A DNA stretch of 64,000 nt, taken from contig CAVWXT010000005.1 in assembly GCA_963759115.1 (NCBI GenBank), positions 1,984,001 through 2,048,000 on the forward strand, read 5' to 3'. The stretch comes from CAVWXT01 sp963759115. GTDB taxonomy: Bacteria; Planctomycetota; Planctomycetia; Pirellulales; Thermoguttaceae. Each line of letters opens with the position of its first letter. The first letter of the stretch is position 1. Positions 46,477 to 55,356 of this stretch are shown piece after piece. The position numbers were made by a program, and so were the translations under genes. The notes beneath the pieces were generated by a model. It made no database searches, had not been told where the DNA came from, and saw only the letters and a list, made by a program, of their open reading frames with translations.

Positions 46477-47720
46477 GTGAGAACCTATAACGTCGGCATT
46501 CTCGGCTTCGGCATGATTGGCAAGGTTCACGCCTACGGCTATTTGAACCTGCCGCTCTGCTACGATCCGGTGCCGCTCCGCGCGCGGATCACACACGTCG
46601 TCACCAGCCGCGAAGAGACGGCCGAAAAGGCCCGGCAGACGATCGGGGCCGACGTGGCCGGAACCGACTTCCGCGCCGTCACCGAGAACCCGCAGATCAA
46701 TATCGTCCACATCTGCACGCCGAACCATCTCCACAAGGCGGCCCTGCTGTCGGCCATCGCCCACGAGAAGCACATCTACTGCGACAAGCCGCTAGTGGCC
46801 ACGATGACCGAGGCCGAGGAAATCCGCGCGTCCCTCGGCGGCACTCGTGTGTGTGCCACTGCTGGCTTGTCCAGCAGTGCCCGTGACACCACTGGGTTGT
46901 CTGGCAGTGCCGCCAACACTGCCGGACAAGCCGGCAGTGGCACCCAGCCCGGCTACCGGGGCACCGCGCAAATGGTCTTCCAGAACCGCTTCTTTCCGGC
47001 CACGATGCGGGCCAAGCAACTCGTTGCCGAAGGGGCGTTGGGCGAGGTGCTGGGCTTTCGGGCCTGCTACCTGCACGGCGGCAGCGCCGCGCCAACGCGC
47101 CCTTGAAGTGGAAACTCACGGCGGCGGCCGGCGGCGGTGTGATCGCCGACCTGGCCTCACACGTGTTGGATTTGGTCGACTGGCTCATTGGCCCGTTGAG
47201 TTCGGTCATGGCGGCCACGCAGATTGCCTACCCCCAGCGGCCGTTGCCGGCCGATCCGATGCAAGAACTGTCGGTTGACGCCGAGGACTGCGTGATGTGC
47301 TTGGCGAAGCTGCCGTCCGGCGCGTTGGGCACGATCGAGGCCACGAAGATCGCCACCGGCGCCGAGGACGAGATTCGGCTGGAGATCCACGGTTCCCGCG
47401 GCGCACTGCGATTCAATGGAATGGACCCGCACCATCTGGAATGGCACGACGCCGCCGCGCCCGATCGGCCGTTGGGCGGTCTGCGGGGTTGGCAGCGGAT
47501 CGACGCCGGCCAGCGCTACGAGCTGCCGGCGACCAGCTTCCCCAACCCCAAGGCGGCCATCGGCTGGGTTCGCAGTCACATGGCCTGTCTGGCCAACTTT
47601 CTGCAGGCCGTGGCCGAGGGCCGGCCCGCCCAGCCCGACCTTTGGCAAGGGATTCGCGTTCAGTATCTGATGGACTGCCTGCGACGTTCGGCAGCGGAGA
47701 ATCGCTGGGTGGACGTGTGA
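46477..47720 (+). CDS. Gfo/Idh/MocA-family oxidoreductase with in-frame repeat and a frameshift
   Basis: An NAD(P)-dependent sugar oxidoreductase. It starts at GTG 46477 (GGAG upstream) with YNVGILGFGMIGKVHAYGYL (Rossmann GxGxxG), ICTPNHLHKAALLSAIAHEK and HIYCDKPLVATMTEAEEI (DKP, equivalent to the EKP catalytic motif). After EEIRASL about 29 residues (GLSSSARDTTGLSGSAANTA) come from three hairpin repeat units in frame. Near 47095 one base is missing, and coding continues in another frame as LKWKLTAAAGGGVIADLASH (the His-containing GGG-x-x-x-D-x-x-x-H motif) to the end. With one base restored the protein is complete; the substrate is unknown. Confidence 0.82.
46848..46950. repeat. Three GTGCCACTGG-type hairpin units inside the oxidoreductase gene
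   Basis: GTGCCACTGCTGGCTTGTCC/AGCAGTG, then CACCACTGGGTTGTCTGGCA/GTG, then the inverted CACTGCCGGACAAGCCGGCA/GTGGCAC. Same family as 5811 and 9024. It replaces a surface turn between the cofactor domain and the YRGTAQMVFQNRFFP strand. Confidence 0.8.
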
Positions 47721-47767
47721 CAACCGGCGTGAGAGAACCGATCGCTATTCCTCGGCGGGGCGTACAC

Positions 47768-47884
47768 AGCCCTCACCCCCTGCCCCTCTCCCAAAGGGCG
47801 AGGGGAGTCGCGTAGGGTGCATGCTTGCGCGCACGCGCGGCGTGGTCCGGCGAGATGCGGTGCGTGCAAGCACACACCCTACGG
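47768..47884. repeat. Composite dispersed repeat downstream of the oxidoreductase
   Basis: CCCTCACCCCCTGCCCCTCT/CCC with AGGGCGAGGGGAG (family of 33660), followed by GTAGGGTGCATGCTTGCGCG and its inverse GTGCGTGCAAGCACACACCC/TAC. It ends next to the stop of the permease gene. Confidence 0.65.
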
Positions 47885-48737
47885 TTACATGCTGTGCCGC
47901 TTCCGCAGCCGGGTGACGAGGGTCACCAGCAGATACGCCGCGCCGGCGATGAGAATGATCACCGGGCCGCTGGGCAGGTTCGACGGATAGCTGACGGCGA
48001 TGCCCGCCGTGACGAACGCCATGCAGCAGAGCACGGCCACGGCCATCATCTGCCAGAGTTGCCGGGCGAAATGGCCCGCCACCGCCGCCGGCAGCGTCAG
48101 CAGGGCGATCACCAACACAATGCCCACCACGCGGACCAACAGCACCACCGTCAGCGCCGTCAGACACAACAGCAGCAGGTAGTAGAGCTTCACCCGCACG
48201 CCGCGCAGCTCGGCGAACTCCTCGTCGAAACACAGCGCCAGCAGCTTCGGATAGAAGCCCAGCCCGAGGGCCACGACCACCACGTCCATCGCGGCCACCA
48301 GCCACACGTCGTGCGCGGAGATCAGCAGGATGTTGCCGAACAGGTAGCTCATCGGGTCGACGTAGCCGGGCGTTTTGGCGAAGAACACCAGCCCGATGGC
48401 CATGCCCACCGCCCAAACGGCGCTGATGACGGTGTCTTCGCGCTGCCGGGCGTAGAGGCTCACCAGGCCGATGATGAGCGCCGAGAGCAGCGGCCGCGGC
48501 CAGCGCGCCGTACATCGGGTTGCACCAGCTCAAGCCCATCGCCACGTTGAGATACAGCGCCGCGCCGATGCCGCCCAGCACGCAATGCGAGATGGCGGCG
48601 GCGATGTAGGTGATCCGCCGCGTGACGACGTACGAGCCGACGATCCCCAGCGACACGCTCGCCAGCAGCCCCACCACCAGCGCATAGCGCAGGAAGGGGA
48701 TGGCCGGATCGTTCAGGGCTCGCAGGAACTCAATCAT
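47885..48737 (-). CDS. znuB: Zinc/manganese ABC importer, membrane permease (ZnuB-like), one frameshift
   Basis: An ABC-3 family permease of about 283 residues and eight helices. It opens MIEFLRALNDPAIPFLRYAL and VVGLLASVSLGIVGSYVVTR, and ends AGHFARQLWQMMAVAVLCCM and AAYLLVTLVTRLRKRHSM. The frame shifts once near 48490, between GALAAAAA and LSALIIGLVSLYARQRED, with no loss of conserved sequence. Its ATG overlaps the stop of the ATPase gene as ATGA, so the two are coupled. Together with the ATPase and binding protein it forms a metal importer; zinc is the likeliest cargo. Confidence 0.82.
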
Positions 48738-49500
48738 GCGACATGTCCCGAGGGCGAGAACTCGTCGTGACGGACCATGCGGACCTCGCCGCCGTAAATG
48801 TCGCGGATCGCCGCGCCGGTCATCTGGCTGGTGGGATGGACCACCACCCGGCGATTCACGCAGATCACGCTCTCGACCAACCCGGAGACGAACCCCAGAT
48901 CGTGGGAAACCATGAGGATCGTCATCTGCCGGTTCAACGTCCCGCAGCAAATCCAGCAGCCGGGCCTCGACCAGCGAGTCGACGTTCGAGGTGGGCTCGT
49001 CCAGCAGCAGCAGGTCGGGTTTGCAGCACAGCGCCCGGGCGATCAGCACCCGCTGCCGCTGCCCGCCGGAAAGCGCGGCGAACGGCCGCCGCCCGAAATC
49101 CTCCATGCCGACCTGGCCGAGGGCGTCGAGCGCGGCGCGGCGGTCGGCACGTCCGTGCCAGCCCAGCACGCCCGCCAGTCCTCCGTGGCCCAGCCGGCCC
49201 ATCAGCACGATGTCCATCACCGTGACGGGAAACTGCGGGTCGTGCTGCACGTGCTGCGGCATGTAGCCGGCGCGGAGCCGGGCCCGGTGCGGGCGGCTGG
49301 CCGAACACGCGCACCTCGCCCCGCTGCGGCGTGAGCAGGCCGAGGATCAGCTTCACCAGCGTCGTCTTCCCGCCGCCGTTGGGCCCGACGATGCACACCG
49401 CCTCGCGCTCGTCCACCGACAGATTCACGTCCTCCAACGCCGGCTCGCCGCCGTAGGAGAAGGTAACGTCGCGAAGTGAAATGACGGGCTCGGTCGACAT
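48734..49500 (-). CDS. znuC: Zinc/manganese ABC importer, ATPase (ZnuC-like), frame-broken
   Basis: About 255 residues: VSLRDVTFSYGG-type opening (SLRDVTFSYGGEPALEDVNL), Walker A IVGPNGGGKTTLVKLILGLL, then in another frame YMPQHVQHDPQFPVTVMDIV (Q-loop), ALSGGQRQRVLIARALCCKP (signature) and LLLLDEPTSNVDSLVEARLL (Walker B), and in a third ILMVSHDLGFVSGLVESVIC (H-loop). Frame changes lie near 49290 and 48940. All catalytic motifs survive, so base errors are likely. It lies between the binding-protein gene and the permease gene. Confidence 0.82.
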
Positions 49501-49509
49501 AGTCCCAAA

Positions 49510-49745
49510 CTCAGATCGGGCAGAAGCACCACGGAAACACGGAATACAAAGAGAGAGGCAGCGCTATCGACAAAACCGCAGAGGACACGGAGGACGCAGA
49601 GGAACGACAGGGAAGATCGTCGATAAATTTCCATTTTCGATCGACATGCATCAAACAATAGTCTCTCATGATTCTTCTCTCGGCGTCCTCCGCGTCCTCG
49701 GCGGTTACCCTCTCACTTTGTTGAATCACGGTGTTCTCCGTGTCT
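49510..49745. repeat. CACGGAGAACACC / GCGTCCTCGGCGG repeat block
   Basis: Inverted units such as CCGCAGAGGACACGGAGGAC/GCAGAGG and CCTCCGCGTCCTCGGCGGTT, then GGTGTTCTCCGTGTCTCTGT/GGTG, fill the gap between the metal-importer binding protein and ATPase genes. The last unit runs into the end of the binding-protein frame. Confidence 0.6.
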
Positions 49746-50711
49746 CTGTGGTGAACTTTCCTGGAACGCTTGTTCGATCTTCTTCCGCAATGTCTTCAAG
49801 ATTTCTCACTACGTCTTTGCCCAATCCGTTGATCGGCACCACCTTGCCGCCGATCGCCTCGGCAACGACTTGGGCGCTCTGCGGGGCAAACTGCGGCTGC
49901 ACGAAGATGGTCTTCACGCCGTCGGCCTGGACTTGCTCGATCAGGACGCGAAGCTGCTTGGGCGTGGGCGACCGGCCGCCCGCTTCGACCGCCTCCTGCT
50001 TCAGTCCGTAGGCGTCGGCGAAATAGCCGAAGCCCGGATGAAACACGTAGAACGACCGGCCTCGATAGGGTTCCAGCATCTTCTGGATGCGACGATGCGA
50101 CGGCGTCGAGACGATCGACCAGCGCGGCCAGGTTCTGCTGGTAATCGCGCTCATGGCTCGGGATCGATCTCGCCGAGCGCCGCCGCGATGTTTTGGGCCT
50201 GGATCTTCAGCAGCGGCGGCGAGAGCCAGACGTGCGGGTCGGGCTCGCCGCCCGGCGTTTCCTGAGCGTGGTCGTGTCCGCCAGCAGCTTCGCAGCAGGG
50301 GGCGTCCATCTTGCGTTTCTTGATGCCGCGAGTCGTGTCGACCACCTTCAGCCGCCGGTTGCCCTCCAGAACTTTCTCCAACAGCACGCTCTCGAACGGC
50401 ATGTCGATCTTGAAGAAGATGGCCGCCCTGCTCAGGGCGAGAATCTGTTGCGGCGTGGGCTCGAAGGTGTGCGGGTCTTGGCCCGGCTGCACCAGCACGT
50501 CGACCTTCACGTGGTCGCCGCCGATCTGCTCCACCAGATACGCCAGCGGCGGAATGCCGGCGAATACCGGCAAGCGGCCGTCCGCCGGGCGATCCACCGC
50601 GGTCGCACCGCAACCGGCCAGCAGAAGCAAGGACACAGAAGCAGCAAACACAACGGTGCTGCCGCCGGTGACTGCCGTTCCGAACACCAATCTGGATGTC
50701 GCGCAAGTCAT
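49726..50711 (-). CDS. znuA: Zinc/manganese ABC importer, substrate-binding lipoprotein (ZnuA-like), frame-broken
   Basis: It starts at 50711 with a lipoprotein signal peptide (VFAASVSLLLLAGCG, Cys at the lipobox). GIPPLAYLVEQIGGDHVKVD and LVQPGQDPHTFEPTPQQILA (first metal His) and a His/Cys-containing loop (CCEAAGGHDHAQETPGGEPD) before PHVWLSPPLLKIQAQNIA (second His) are typical of cluster A-I binding proteins. After a frame change near 50100-50155 it continues with FYVFHPGFGYFADAYGLKQE (third His) and VKTIFVQPQFAPQSAQVVAE. The end (FTTETRRTP) reads into a repeat, probably after a further indel. The His-rich loop favours zinc. Confidence 0.82.
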
Positions 50712-50715
50712 CCGG

Positions 50716-51006
50716 TTACTTCCCTTGTTTCACGTCCGCCTGAGTGCCCGCCTCGCACACCAGATGCACGGCGTGGCAATCTTCGCACTCCGCCAGGGCG
50801 TGATGCTCGGCGAACTCGACCCAGTGCTTTCGCTGATCGGGGGTGAGGATGCCGCTGCCCTTGCACAGGGGGCATACGCTGTCCAAGGCGGCGAGGATCG
50901 CGGCCCGGATGAACTCCGAACGGTTGGGGATGCCGCGCATCGCCTCCCGGAGGGGCTCGTCCGCCTTGAACGTGATGATCTCTTGCTTTCGTCTTGGACT
51001 GGTCAT
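50716..51006 (-). CDS. Ribbon-helix-helix protein with Cys/His-rich tail, putative metal regulator of the importer
   Basis: A 96-residue protein ending 4 bases before znuA. Residues 1-43 (RRKQEIITFKADEPLREAMR and IPNRSEFIRAAILAAL) form a CopG/NikR-type ribbon-helix-helix DNA-binding unit. The rest has two Cys pairs, CPLCKGSGI and ECEDCHAVHLVCEAG, with HHALAE between: a plausible zinc-binding site. Its place at the head of znuABC and the nearby paired TATTAC sites suggest a metal-sensing repressor. This is an inference; no characterised homologue is known to me. Confidence 0.6.
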   Translation of the reverse strand: MTSPRRKQEIITFKADEPLREAMRGIPNRSEFIRAAILAALDSVCPLCKGSGILTPDQRKHWVEFAEHHALAECEDCHAVHLVCEAGTQADVKQGK

Positions 51007-51037
51007 GGGTCAATGCGCCTCCGACATTGGGCACGTT

Positions 51038-51053
51038 TATTACATCGTATTAC
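51038..51053 (-). promoter_or_regulatory. Candidate operator upstream of the RHH regulator
   Basis: TATTAC-ATCG-TATTAC: two identical hexamers 10 bases apart, one helical turn, the spacing usual for tandem RHH dimer binding. It lies 32 bases before the regulator start in an AT-rich patch likely to hold the promoter. Confidence 0.35.
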
Positions 51054-51144
51054 TCGGTTTCGGATTCGTCTACCCCAGGCCGGGCAAATCGGCTAAAAAT
51101 AGGCCGCACAATGTCCATCAAACCTGTCATGGAGGACGCATCGG

Positions 51145-51945
51145 ATGGCCCAGGCCGCCCCGAAACTGCGAGTTCGCTCGACGAGCCAAATCGTTATTCC
51201 CGCCCGACTTGCTTCCACGCGGCTGCCGCGAAAGCTGCTGCTGCGGGAGACGGGCAAGTCGCTGATCCAGCACACGTACGAGGCCGCCCAGCGGCCGACC
51301 CGGCCGGCGGGCATTTGCGTGGCCACCGACCATGCCGAGATTTTCGACGAGGTCCGCTCGTTCGGCGGCGACGTGGAGATGACCAGTCCCGCGGCCCCCA
51401 GCGGCACCGATCGGGTGGCCGAGGTCGCCCGGCGGATGACCGACGTCGACATTATCGTCAACGTGCAAGGGGACGAGCCGGAGATCGCCGGCCAGTTCGA
51501 TCGACTTGGCCATTCGAACTGTTGGAGGAGAACCCGACGCGCCGTGATGAGTACGCTGGCCACGCCCATCCGCCGCCGGCGGCAGTTGGAAGACCCGGCC
51601 TGCGTGAAGGTGGTGTTCGACCACCAGGGCCGGGCGATGTACTTCAGCCGCAGCGTGATCCCGTTGCCCCGGCACTGGGACGACGCCCTGCTACAATCCG
51701 ACCCGCCCACGTTCTACCAGCACGTCGGGCTATACGCCTATCGCCGCGACTTCCTGCTGCAACTGGCCGCGATGCGGCCCTCGCAGCTGGAGCAGATCGA
51801 GAAACTGGAGCAGCTTCGCGTGCTGGAGGCGGGCTATTCGATTCTCGTTGGCGTCGTCGACGAGCCCACCTTCGGCATCGACACGCCGGAGGACTATCGG
51901 GCGTTCGTGGAAAAGCAGCAATTGACGGGGCCAAGGCAGTTGTGA
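51145..51945 (+). CDS. kdsB: CMP-Kdo synthetase (3-deoxy-manno-octulosonate cytidylyltransferase)
   Basis: About 266 residues; it activates Kdo with CTP for LPS core synthesis. SQIVIPARLASTRLPRKLLL is the nucleotide-binding signature. SGTDRVAEVARRM and IIVNVQGDEPEI are the substrate and metal motifs, and MYFSRSVIPLPRH, QHVGLYAYRRDFLLQLA and EPTFGIDTPEDY follow. The start has GGAGG eight bases upstream. Between 51500 and 51545 the frame is altered: FDRLGHSNCWRRTR stands where another frame gives SIDLAIRLLEENPRRV-like sequence. Three single-base insertions that cancel out would explain it, leaving about 14 wrong residues in an otherwise open gene. Confidence 0.88.
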   Translation: MAQAAPKLRVRSTSQIVIPARLASTRLPRKLLLRETGKSLIQHTYEAAQRPTRPAGICVATDHAEIFDEVRSFGGDVEMTSPAAPSGTDRVAEVARRMTDVDIIVNVQGDEPEIAGQFDRLGHSNCWRRTRRAVMSTLATPIRRRRQLEDPACVKVVFDHQGRAMYFSRSVIPLPRHWDDALLQSDPPTFYQHVGLYAYRRDFLLQLAAMRPSQLEQIEKLEQLRVLEAGYSILVGVVDEPTFGIDTPEDYRAFVEKQQLTGPRQL

Positions 51946-52285
51946 AGCTCCCAGGTTATGCGCTGGCGGTTGTTCCGCGTGAGAAGGTGGCGGGCTACCT
52001 TCTCTCGCCGACTCACCGCTGGGGTCGGCACAAGGCGGCCTTCTTCGATACGCTCGGCTTCTCGGACCAGCGCTGGGAGCAACTGGCCGCCGCCTTGAAA
52101 CGGCACGTAGCGGAGCATCCGTGGCGAAAGTCGAGGCAACGCCCTTCGGGACAAGGTACGTCGTAGAGGGTATAATGGAAGGGGCCGGTGGAAGGTTTGC
52201 CAAGGTGCGGAGCGTTTAGTTTGTGGGTGATGGCCAAGAGGCACCCCGTCTCGTGACGGCGTACCCCATCAAAGGCGTATCATAA
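51942..52285 (+). pseudogene. DUF6883 protein, broken by a frameshift and a stop
   Basis: It starts at GTG 51942 overlapping the kdsB stop: KLPGYALAVVPREKVAGYLL and SPTHRWGRHKAAFFDTLGFS match DUF6883. After a frame change near 52110 it continues as VAKVEATPFGTRYVVEGIME and FAKVRSV, hits TAG where Trp is expected, and resumes FVGDGQEAPRLVTAYPIKGV before TAA at 52283-52285. That stop overlaps the next ATG as TAATG. DUF6883 and DUF4926 genes commonly sit together in planctomycetes and proteobacteria as small accessory pairs of unknown function. Confidence 0.65.
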
Positions 52286-52512
52286 TGCTCAAAGAACTGG
52301 ATACGGTCGTCCTGGCTGTCGATTTGCCGGAGCACGGCCTCAGCCGAGGCGATCTTGGCACGGTCGTGCTTGTACACGGGGATCAGGGTTACGACGTTGA
52401 GTTCATGGCCCTGGACGGAGAGACCTTGGCGGTAGTCTCGTTGTTTGCCGATCAGGTACGATCGGTGGGGCGCGGCGAGATCGCTCACGCGCGGACCGTG
52501 ACTGCGGTTTGA
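52285..52512 (+). CDS. DUF4926 protein
   Basis: A 75-residue protein: LKELDTVVLAVDLPEHGLSR and GDLGTVVLVHGDQGYDVEFM then TLAVVSLFADQVR are the SH3-like DUF4926 fold. It overlaps the preceding DUF6883 gene by one base and is probably coupled to it. A toxin-antitoxin-like relation has been suspected for such pairs, but nothing here proves it. Confidence 0.7.
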   Translation: MLKELDTVVLAVDLPEHGLSRGDLGTVVLVHGDQGYDVEFMALDGETLAVVSLFADQVRSVGRGEIAHARTVTAV

Positions 52513-52747
52513 CGGTCCCCAGAGTTGCCCCGTACAGCGCGTATGGCGACGGCTCAAGTCTCTTTCGTTCGCGCCGATATTCTGCCGCCATCCGCCAACG
52601 CAAGAGACATCGTCGGAAGAACCCGGCCTCGGCAATTTCGACGGCATGACGCGCTCGAATCGATTCCTTCAGCGCCCGCAGGCGATCCTGAAAATCCCTG
52701 CTCGCGTGCAATCGCAACCGGCCATCGGCTACGAACGGCAATCTCAT
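52403..52747 (-). CDS. Small basic hypothetical protein
   Basis: A 114-residue frame. Its first 75 residues (LRLHASRDFQDRLRALKESI and FFRRCLLRWRMAAEYRRERK ending SPYALYG) look like a real basic, helical planctomycete protein. The remainder overlaps DUF4926 on the other strand and has no coding character, so the true end is probably near 52520 after an indel. Confidence 0.4.
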   Translation of the reverse strand: MRLPFVADGRLRLHASRDFQDRLRALKESIRARHAVEIAEAGFFRRCLLRWRMAAEYRRERKRLEPSPYALYGATLGTVKPQSRSARERSRRAPPIVPDRQTTRLPPRSLRPGP

Positions 52748-52750
52748 GGT

Positions 52751-53925
52751 TCACCTGAACGGCGTCAAAATCTCCGCGTTGTCGACCCACAAGGCGAAGT
52801 AGGGCTGCGCCGCGTCGCCGCGCTCCAGAAGAATCAGGAATGGCTTGTCGAAAACCAGTTGGCGAGGTGCTTCCGGTTCCCCGGCACTCAAGGCCATTGC
52901 CGCCTCGGATTTCAAGATCGCGCCCCGCTCGTCAAGCCGGAACCGGATCGTCTGTAGCGCCAAGACAATCGGCGATCCTTGTAGAGGCCCGGGCGTGACT
53001 ATGCTCTTGCCGCAGAGTTCGGCATACTCTTGCCACAAGTCGAAGTTAAGAACTGGCACCACGATCGACTCCTGCGGTATCATGCCTTGACGCCATCGAT
53101 CGAGGCCGGACGAAGCGATGCGGGCGCGAACGGCCTCAATGGTCTTCTGTAGCGTCTCCGCTGGAGCGATCTTGGCCAACACGATCCGCTCGCTCGTGTC
53201 CTTCGGCTGGCAGCTTCACGATGAAATCTTCGTCATTCTTGTAGTCCAAGATTGCGACCTGGCCGGCCTTGTGCGACTCGTCCATGCGCGAAGTAAGATG
53301 TCGCACGCCGAACGACGCCACTTTCGCTGGGCCAAACACGAGCGGTTCCTCGAATCGCTTGAACGGGTACTCGAAGGGCAGGTCTCGGAACAGATAGGCA
53401 TAGGCTAACCAGCCGTCGGGCGGCAATCGAGCCTCGACGCTGTTGAGCAACTCGGGTTTGGCTTGCCCGGCAAACTTCCGCTCGAGTTCCCGGCGGATCT
53501 TGCCCACAATGCCGTCTTGGACCAGTCCCGACATGACGAGGCAACCTGCCGGATCGACGTCCGTTTCCTTAGCCGCTTTTTTGTTGAGGATCGCTACCAT
53601 CTCCGGCTCGTTTTGCAGGTGGATATCACCGCCCGCGTAGGTGCAACCTTCGTTCCACACAAGCTGGAACGTGGAGCACCAGAGCACACTCTTGCCGGGC
53701 TCGATCTTGGTTCTCAAGGTGCGGGGTAATGTCCGTGCGATTGAGTTGCTTCGCGCTCGCTTTGAGCACAGGCGGATCGACAGCCCGAAGAACGTCAGTC
53801 GTGATGAGGACCGCCGCCATCGCAATGCCCGCCAGCACTGCGGCGGCAGTTCCCACAAGCATCCAGCGGCTATGCCGCCAAGGTCGACGTTCGCCGACTT
53901 GTTGCTCGGGCAGAGGAGCAGTCAT
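52751..53925 (-). CDS. Membrane-anchored serpin-like protein, frame-broken
   Basis: It starts at 53925 with a cytoplasmic lead and one membrane helix (MLVGTAAAVLAGIAMAAVLI). It changes frame near 53728, and continues KSVLWCSTFQLVWNEGCTYA to EDFIVKLPAE, where a second change near 53196 leads to VLAKIAPAETLQKTIEAVRA and the C-terminus. The ending LDERGAILKSEAAMALS followed by FDKPFLILLERGDAAQPYFA/LWVDNAEILTP has the order of a serpin reactive loop and final strands (bulky FxxPFLxLI). I infer a divergent, exported serpin-like fold; inhibitory function is uncertain. It is transcribed towards the small basic gene. Confidence 0.55.
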
Positions 53926-53979
53926 GGCGCACCTGATATAGGGAGCGAATCCAACAGGCGGCACACACCTGTGCCCATC

Positions 53980-54165
53980 TCACTCGATCTTGATGGCTTC
54001 CGCCGGGCACTGTTCGGCCGCATCGCGGCAGGCGTCCTCCGCTTCGGCCGGGACCTCATCGACCTTGGCGACGGCCTTGTCGCCGTCCATCCGAAAGACC
54101 TCGGGGCAAAGTTCCGGGCAAAGGCCGCATCCGACGCACAAATCCTGGTCTACCGTGGCTTTCAT
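53980..54165 (-). CDS. Small monocluster ferredoxin
   Basis: A 61-residue electron carrier starting at 54165 after AGGAGG. DLCVGCGLCPELCPEVFRMD supplies C-x2-C-x2-C and a later Cys-Pro (AAEQCPAEAIKIE) closes the site, the layout of single [4Fe-4S] or [3Fe-4S] ferredoxins such as those serving P450s. The extra Cys in ELCP could permit either cluster. No partner redox gene is adjacent. It is 38 bases downstream of the response-regulator gene on the same strand. Confidence 0.85.
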   Translation of the reverse strand: MKATVDQDLCVGCGLCPELCPEVFRMDGDKAVAKVDEVPAEAEDACRDAAEQCPAEAIKIE

Positions 54166-54203
54166 GGTTGTCCTCCTGCACAATTGTCGTTCTGTGGTTG
54201 CGT

Positions 54204-54848
54204 TCAGGCAAGCTTGTTGCGGACGGCCCACACCGCGGCCTGCGTCCGGTCGGAGACGCCGATCTTTTGCAGCACGTGCTGGACGTGCTCCTTGACGGTT
54301 TCATAGCTGATGTGCAGCGCTTCGGCAATCTGCTTGTTGGTCAAGCCGGCGGCCAGTTGTTGCAGCACGTCGTTCTCGCGCTTGGTCAGCGGGGCCTCGA
54401 CGTCGGCGTTGATGCGCGGCGTCGCCAGAGCGCCGGCCACGCGGCGAAGCTCTTGGCGCGTCCAGAGGTTCTCGCCCGTGGCCGCGGTCTTGATCGCGGT
54501 GAGCAGCTCGTCACGGGTGCAACCCTTGAGGAGATAGCCGTTGGCTCCCAAGGCGACCGCGCGAGCGACATAGGTGGGGTCATCGTAGTTCGAGAACATC
54601 AGGATGGGCAGATCCGGCTTATCCAACTTGATGCGGCCCAGTGCGGTCAAGCCATCGCCGTCGGGCATGCGGACGTCCATCAACACGACGTCCACCGCGT
54701 TGTCTACGGCATACTTGACGGCCGCTTGCCCGGTGACCACTTCGGCGACAACCTTGACCTCGGTGCCGGCGAGCATGCTCTTTAGCCCGCTGCGAGCCAC
54801 CTCGTGGTCGTCAGCAATCAACAACTGAATCTTGCTCTGCTGAGACAT
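54204..54848 (-). CDS. LuxR/NarL-type response regulator
   Basis: A 214-residue two-domain regulator starting at 54848 after GAGGAG. The receiver has LLIADDHEVARSGLKSML (acidic pair), VDVVLMDVRMPDGDGLTALG (phospho-Asp) and GYLLKGCTRDELLTAI (Lys). The DNA-binding end LTKRENDVLQQLAAGLTNKQ and IAEALHISYETVKEHVQHVL is a LuxR helix-turn-helix. No histidine kinase adjoins, so its partner is elsewhere. The following 500 bases hold no gene. Confidence 0.92.
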   Translation of the reverse strand: MSQQSKIQLLIADDHEVARSGLKSMLAGTEVKVVAEVVTGQAAVKYAVDNAVDVVLMDVRMPDGDGLTALGRIKLDKPDLPILMFSNYDDPTYVARAVALGANGYLLKGCTRDELLTAIKTAATGENLWTRQELRRVAGALATPRINADVEAPLTKRENDVLQQLAAGLTNKQIAEALHISYETVKEHVQHVLQKIGVSDRTQAAVWAVRNKLA

Positions 54849-55289
54849 TGGGAACTCCTCGCGTGAGAGAAAATTCGGCAGGAGTGTCGGGAACGACTCG
54901 CACCGCGACACCCCACAGATGGCCCCTACATGCCACGTGGGTTATCATAGCATAGCAATTGGGGGAGGGGGAGCGGTCTGCGAAAATTTAGGGGGAAATC
55001 CGAAACAACGAACCCGGCAGGCCGGCCATGCAATTATGGATTGAGTGTCGGTGTCGGAACGCGTACGCAATCGGAATCGGGGAGGGACGGGCGGGGAGCG
55101 ACCCGCGAACCCCACTATATTGTGCTAGTATGCCAGTCATCGGTGGCGGTCAACGTGCGACTGGCTCTCGAACCTCGTCGAAATCCCCTCGTTGCCCGCT
55201 CCGTGGGGGCAGAGACGGCCTTGATTTCTACGGGCCCGCCGACGCAAACTGAGATTGTTCGCGCGATGCCTGGGGCAAAAAAACTGGGC
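54849..55289. other. Intergenic stretch between divergent regulators
   Basis: I see no gene or repeat here; presumably it holds the promoter of the response regulator, which I cannot place. Confidence 0.4.
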
Positions 55290-55336
55290 TTGCGTGAGAA
55301 GACAAGATGTCTTAGAATCCCAAGACACTAAGTCTT
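55290..55336 (+). promoter_or_regulatory. blaI promoter with two BlaI-type operators
   Basis: TTGCGT (55290-55295) and TAGAAT (55314-55319) are 18 bases apart. Two dyads, AAGACAAGATGTCTT (55299-55313) and AAGACACTAAGTCTT (55322-55336), share the AAGAC/GTCTT arms; the first fills the promoter spacer and the second lies just downstream. This is the usual arrangement for BlaI autoregulation. Confidence 0.65.
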
Positions 55337-55356
55337 AGATCGCCGCGAGGACTGCC

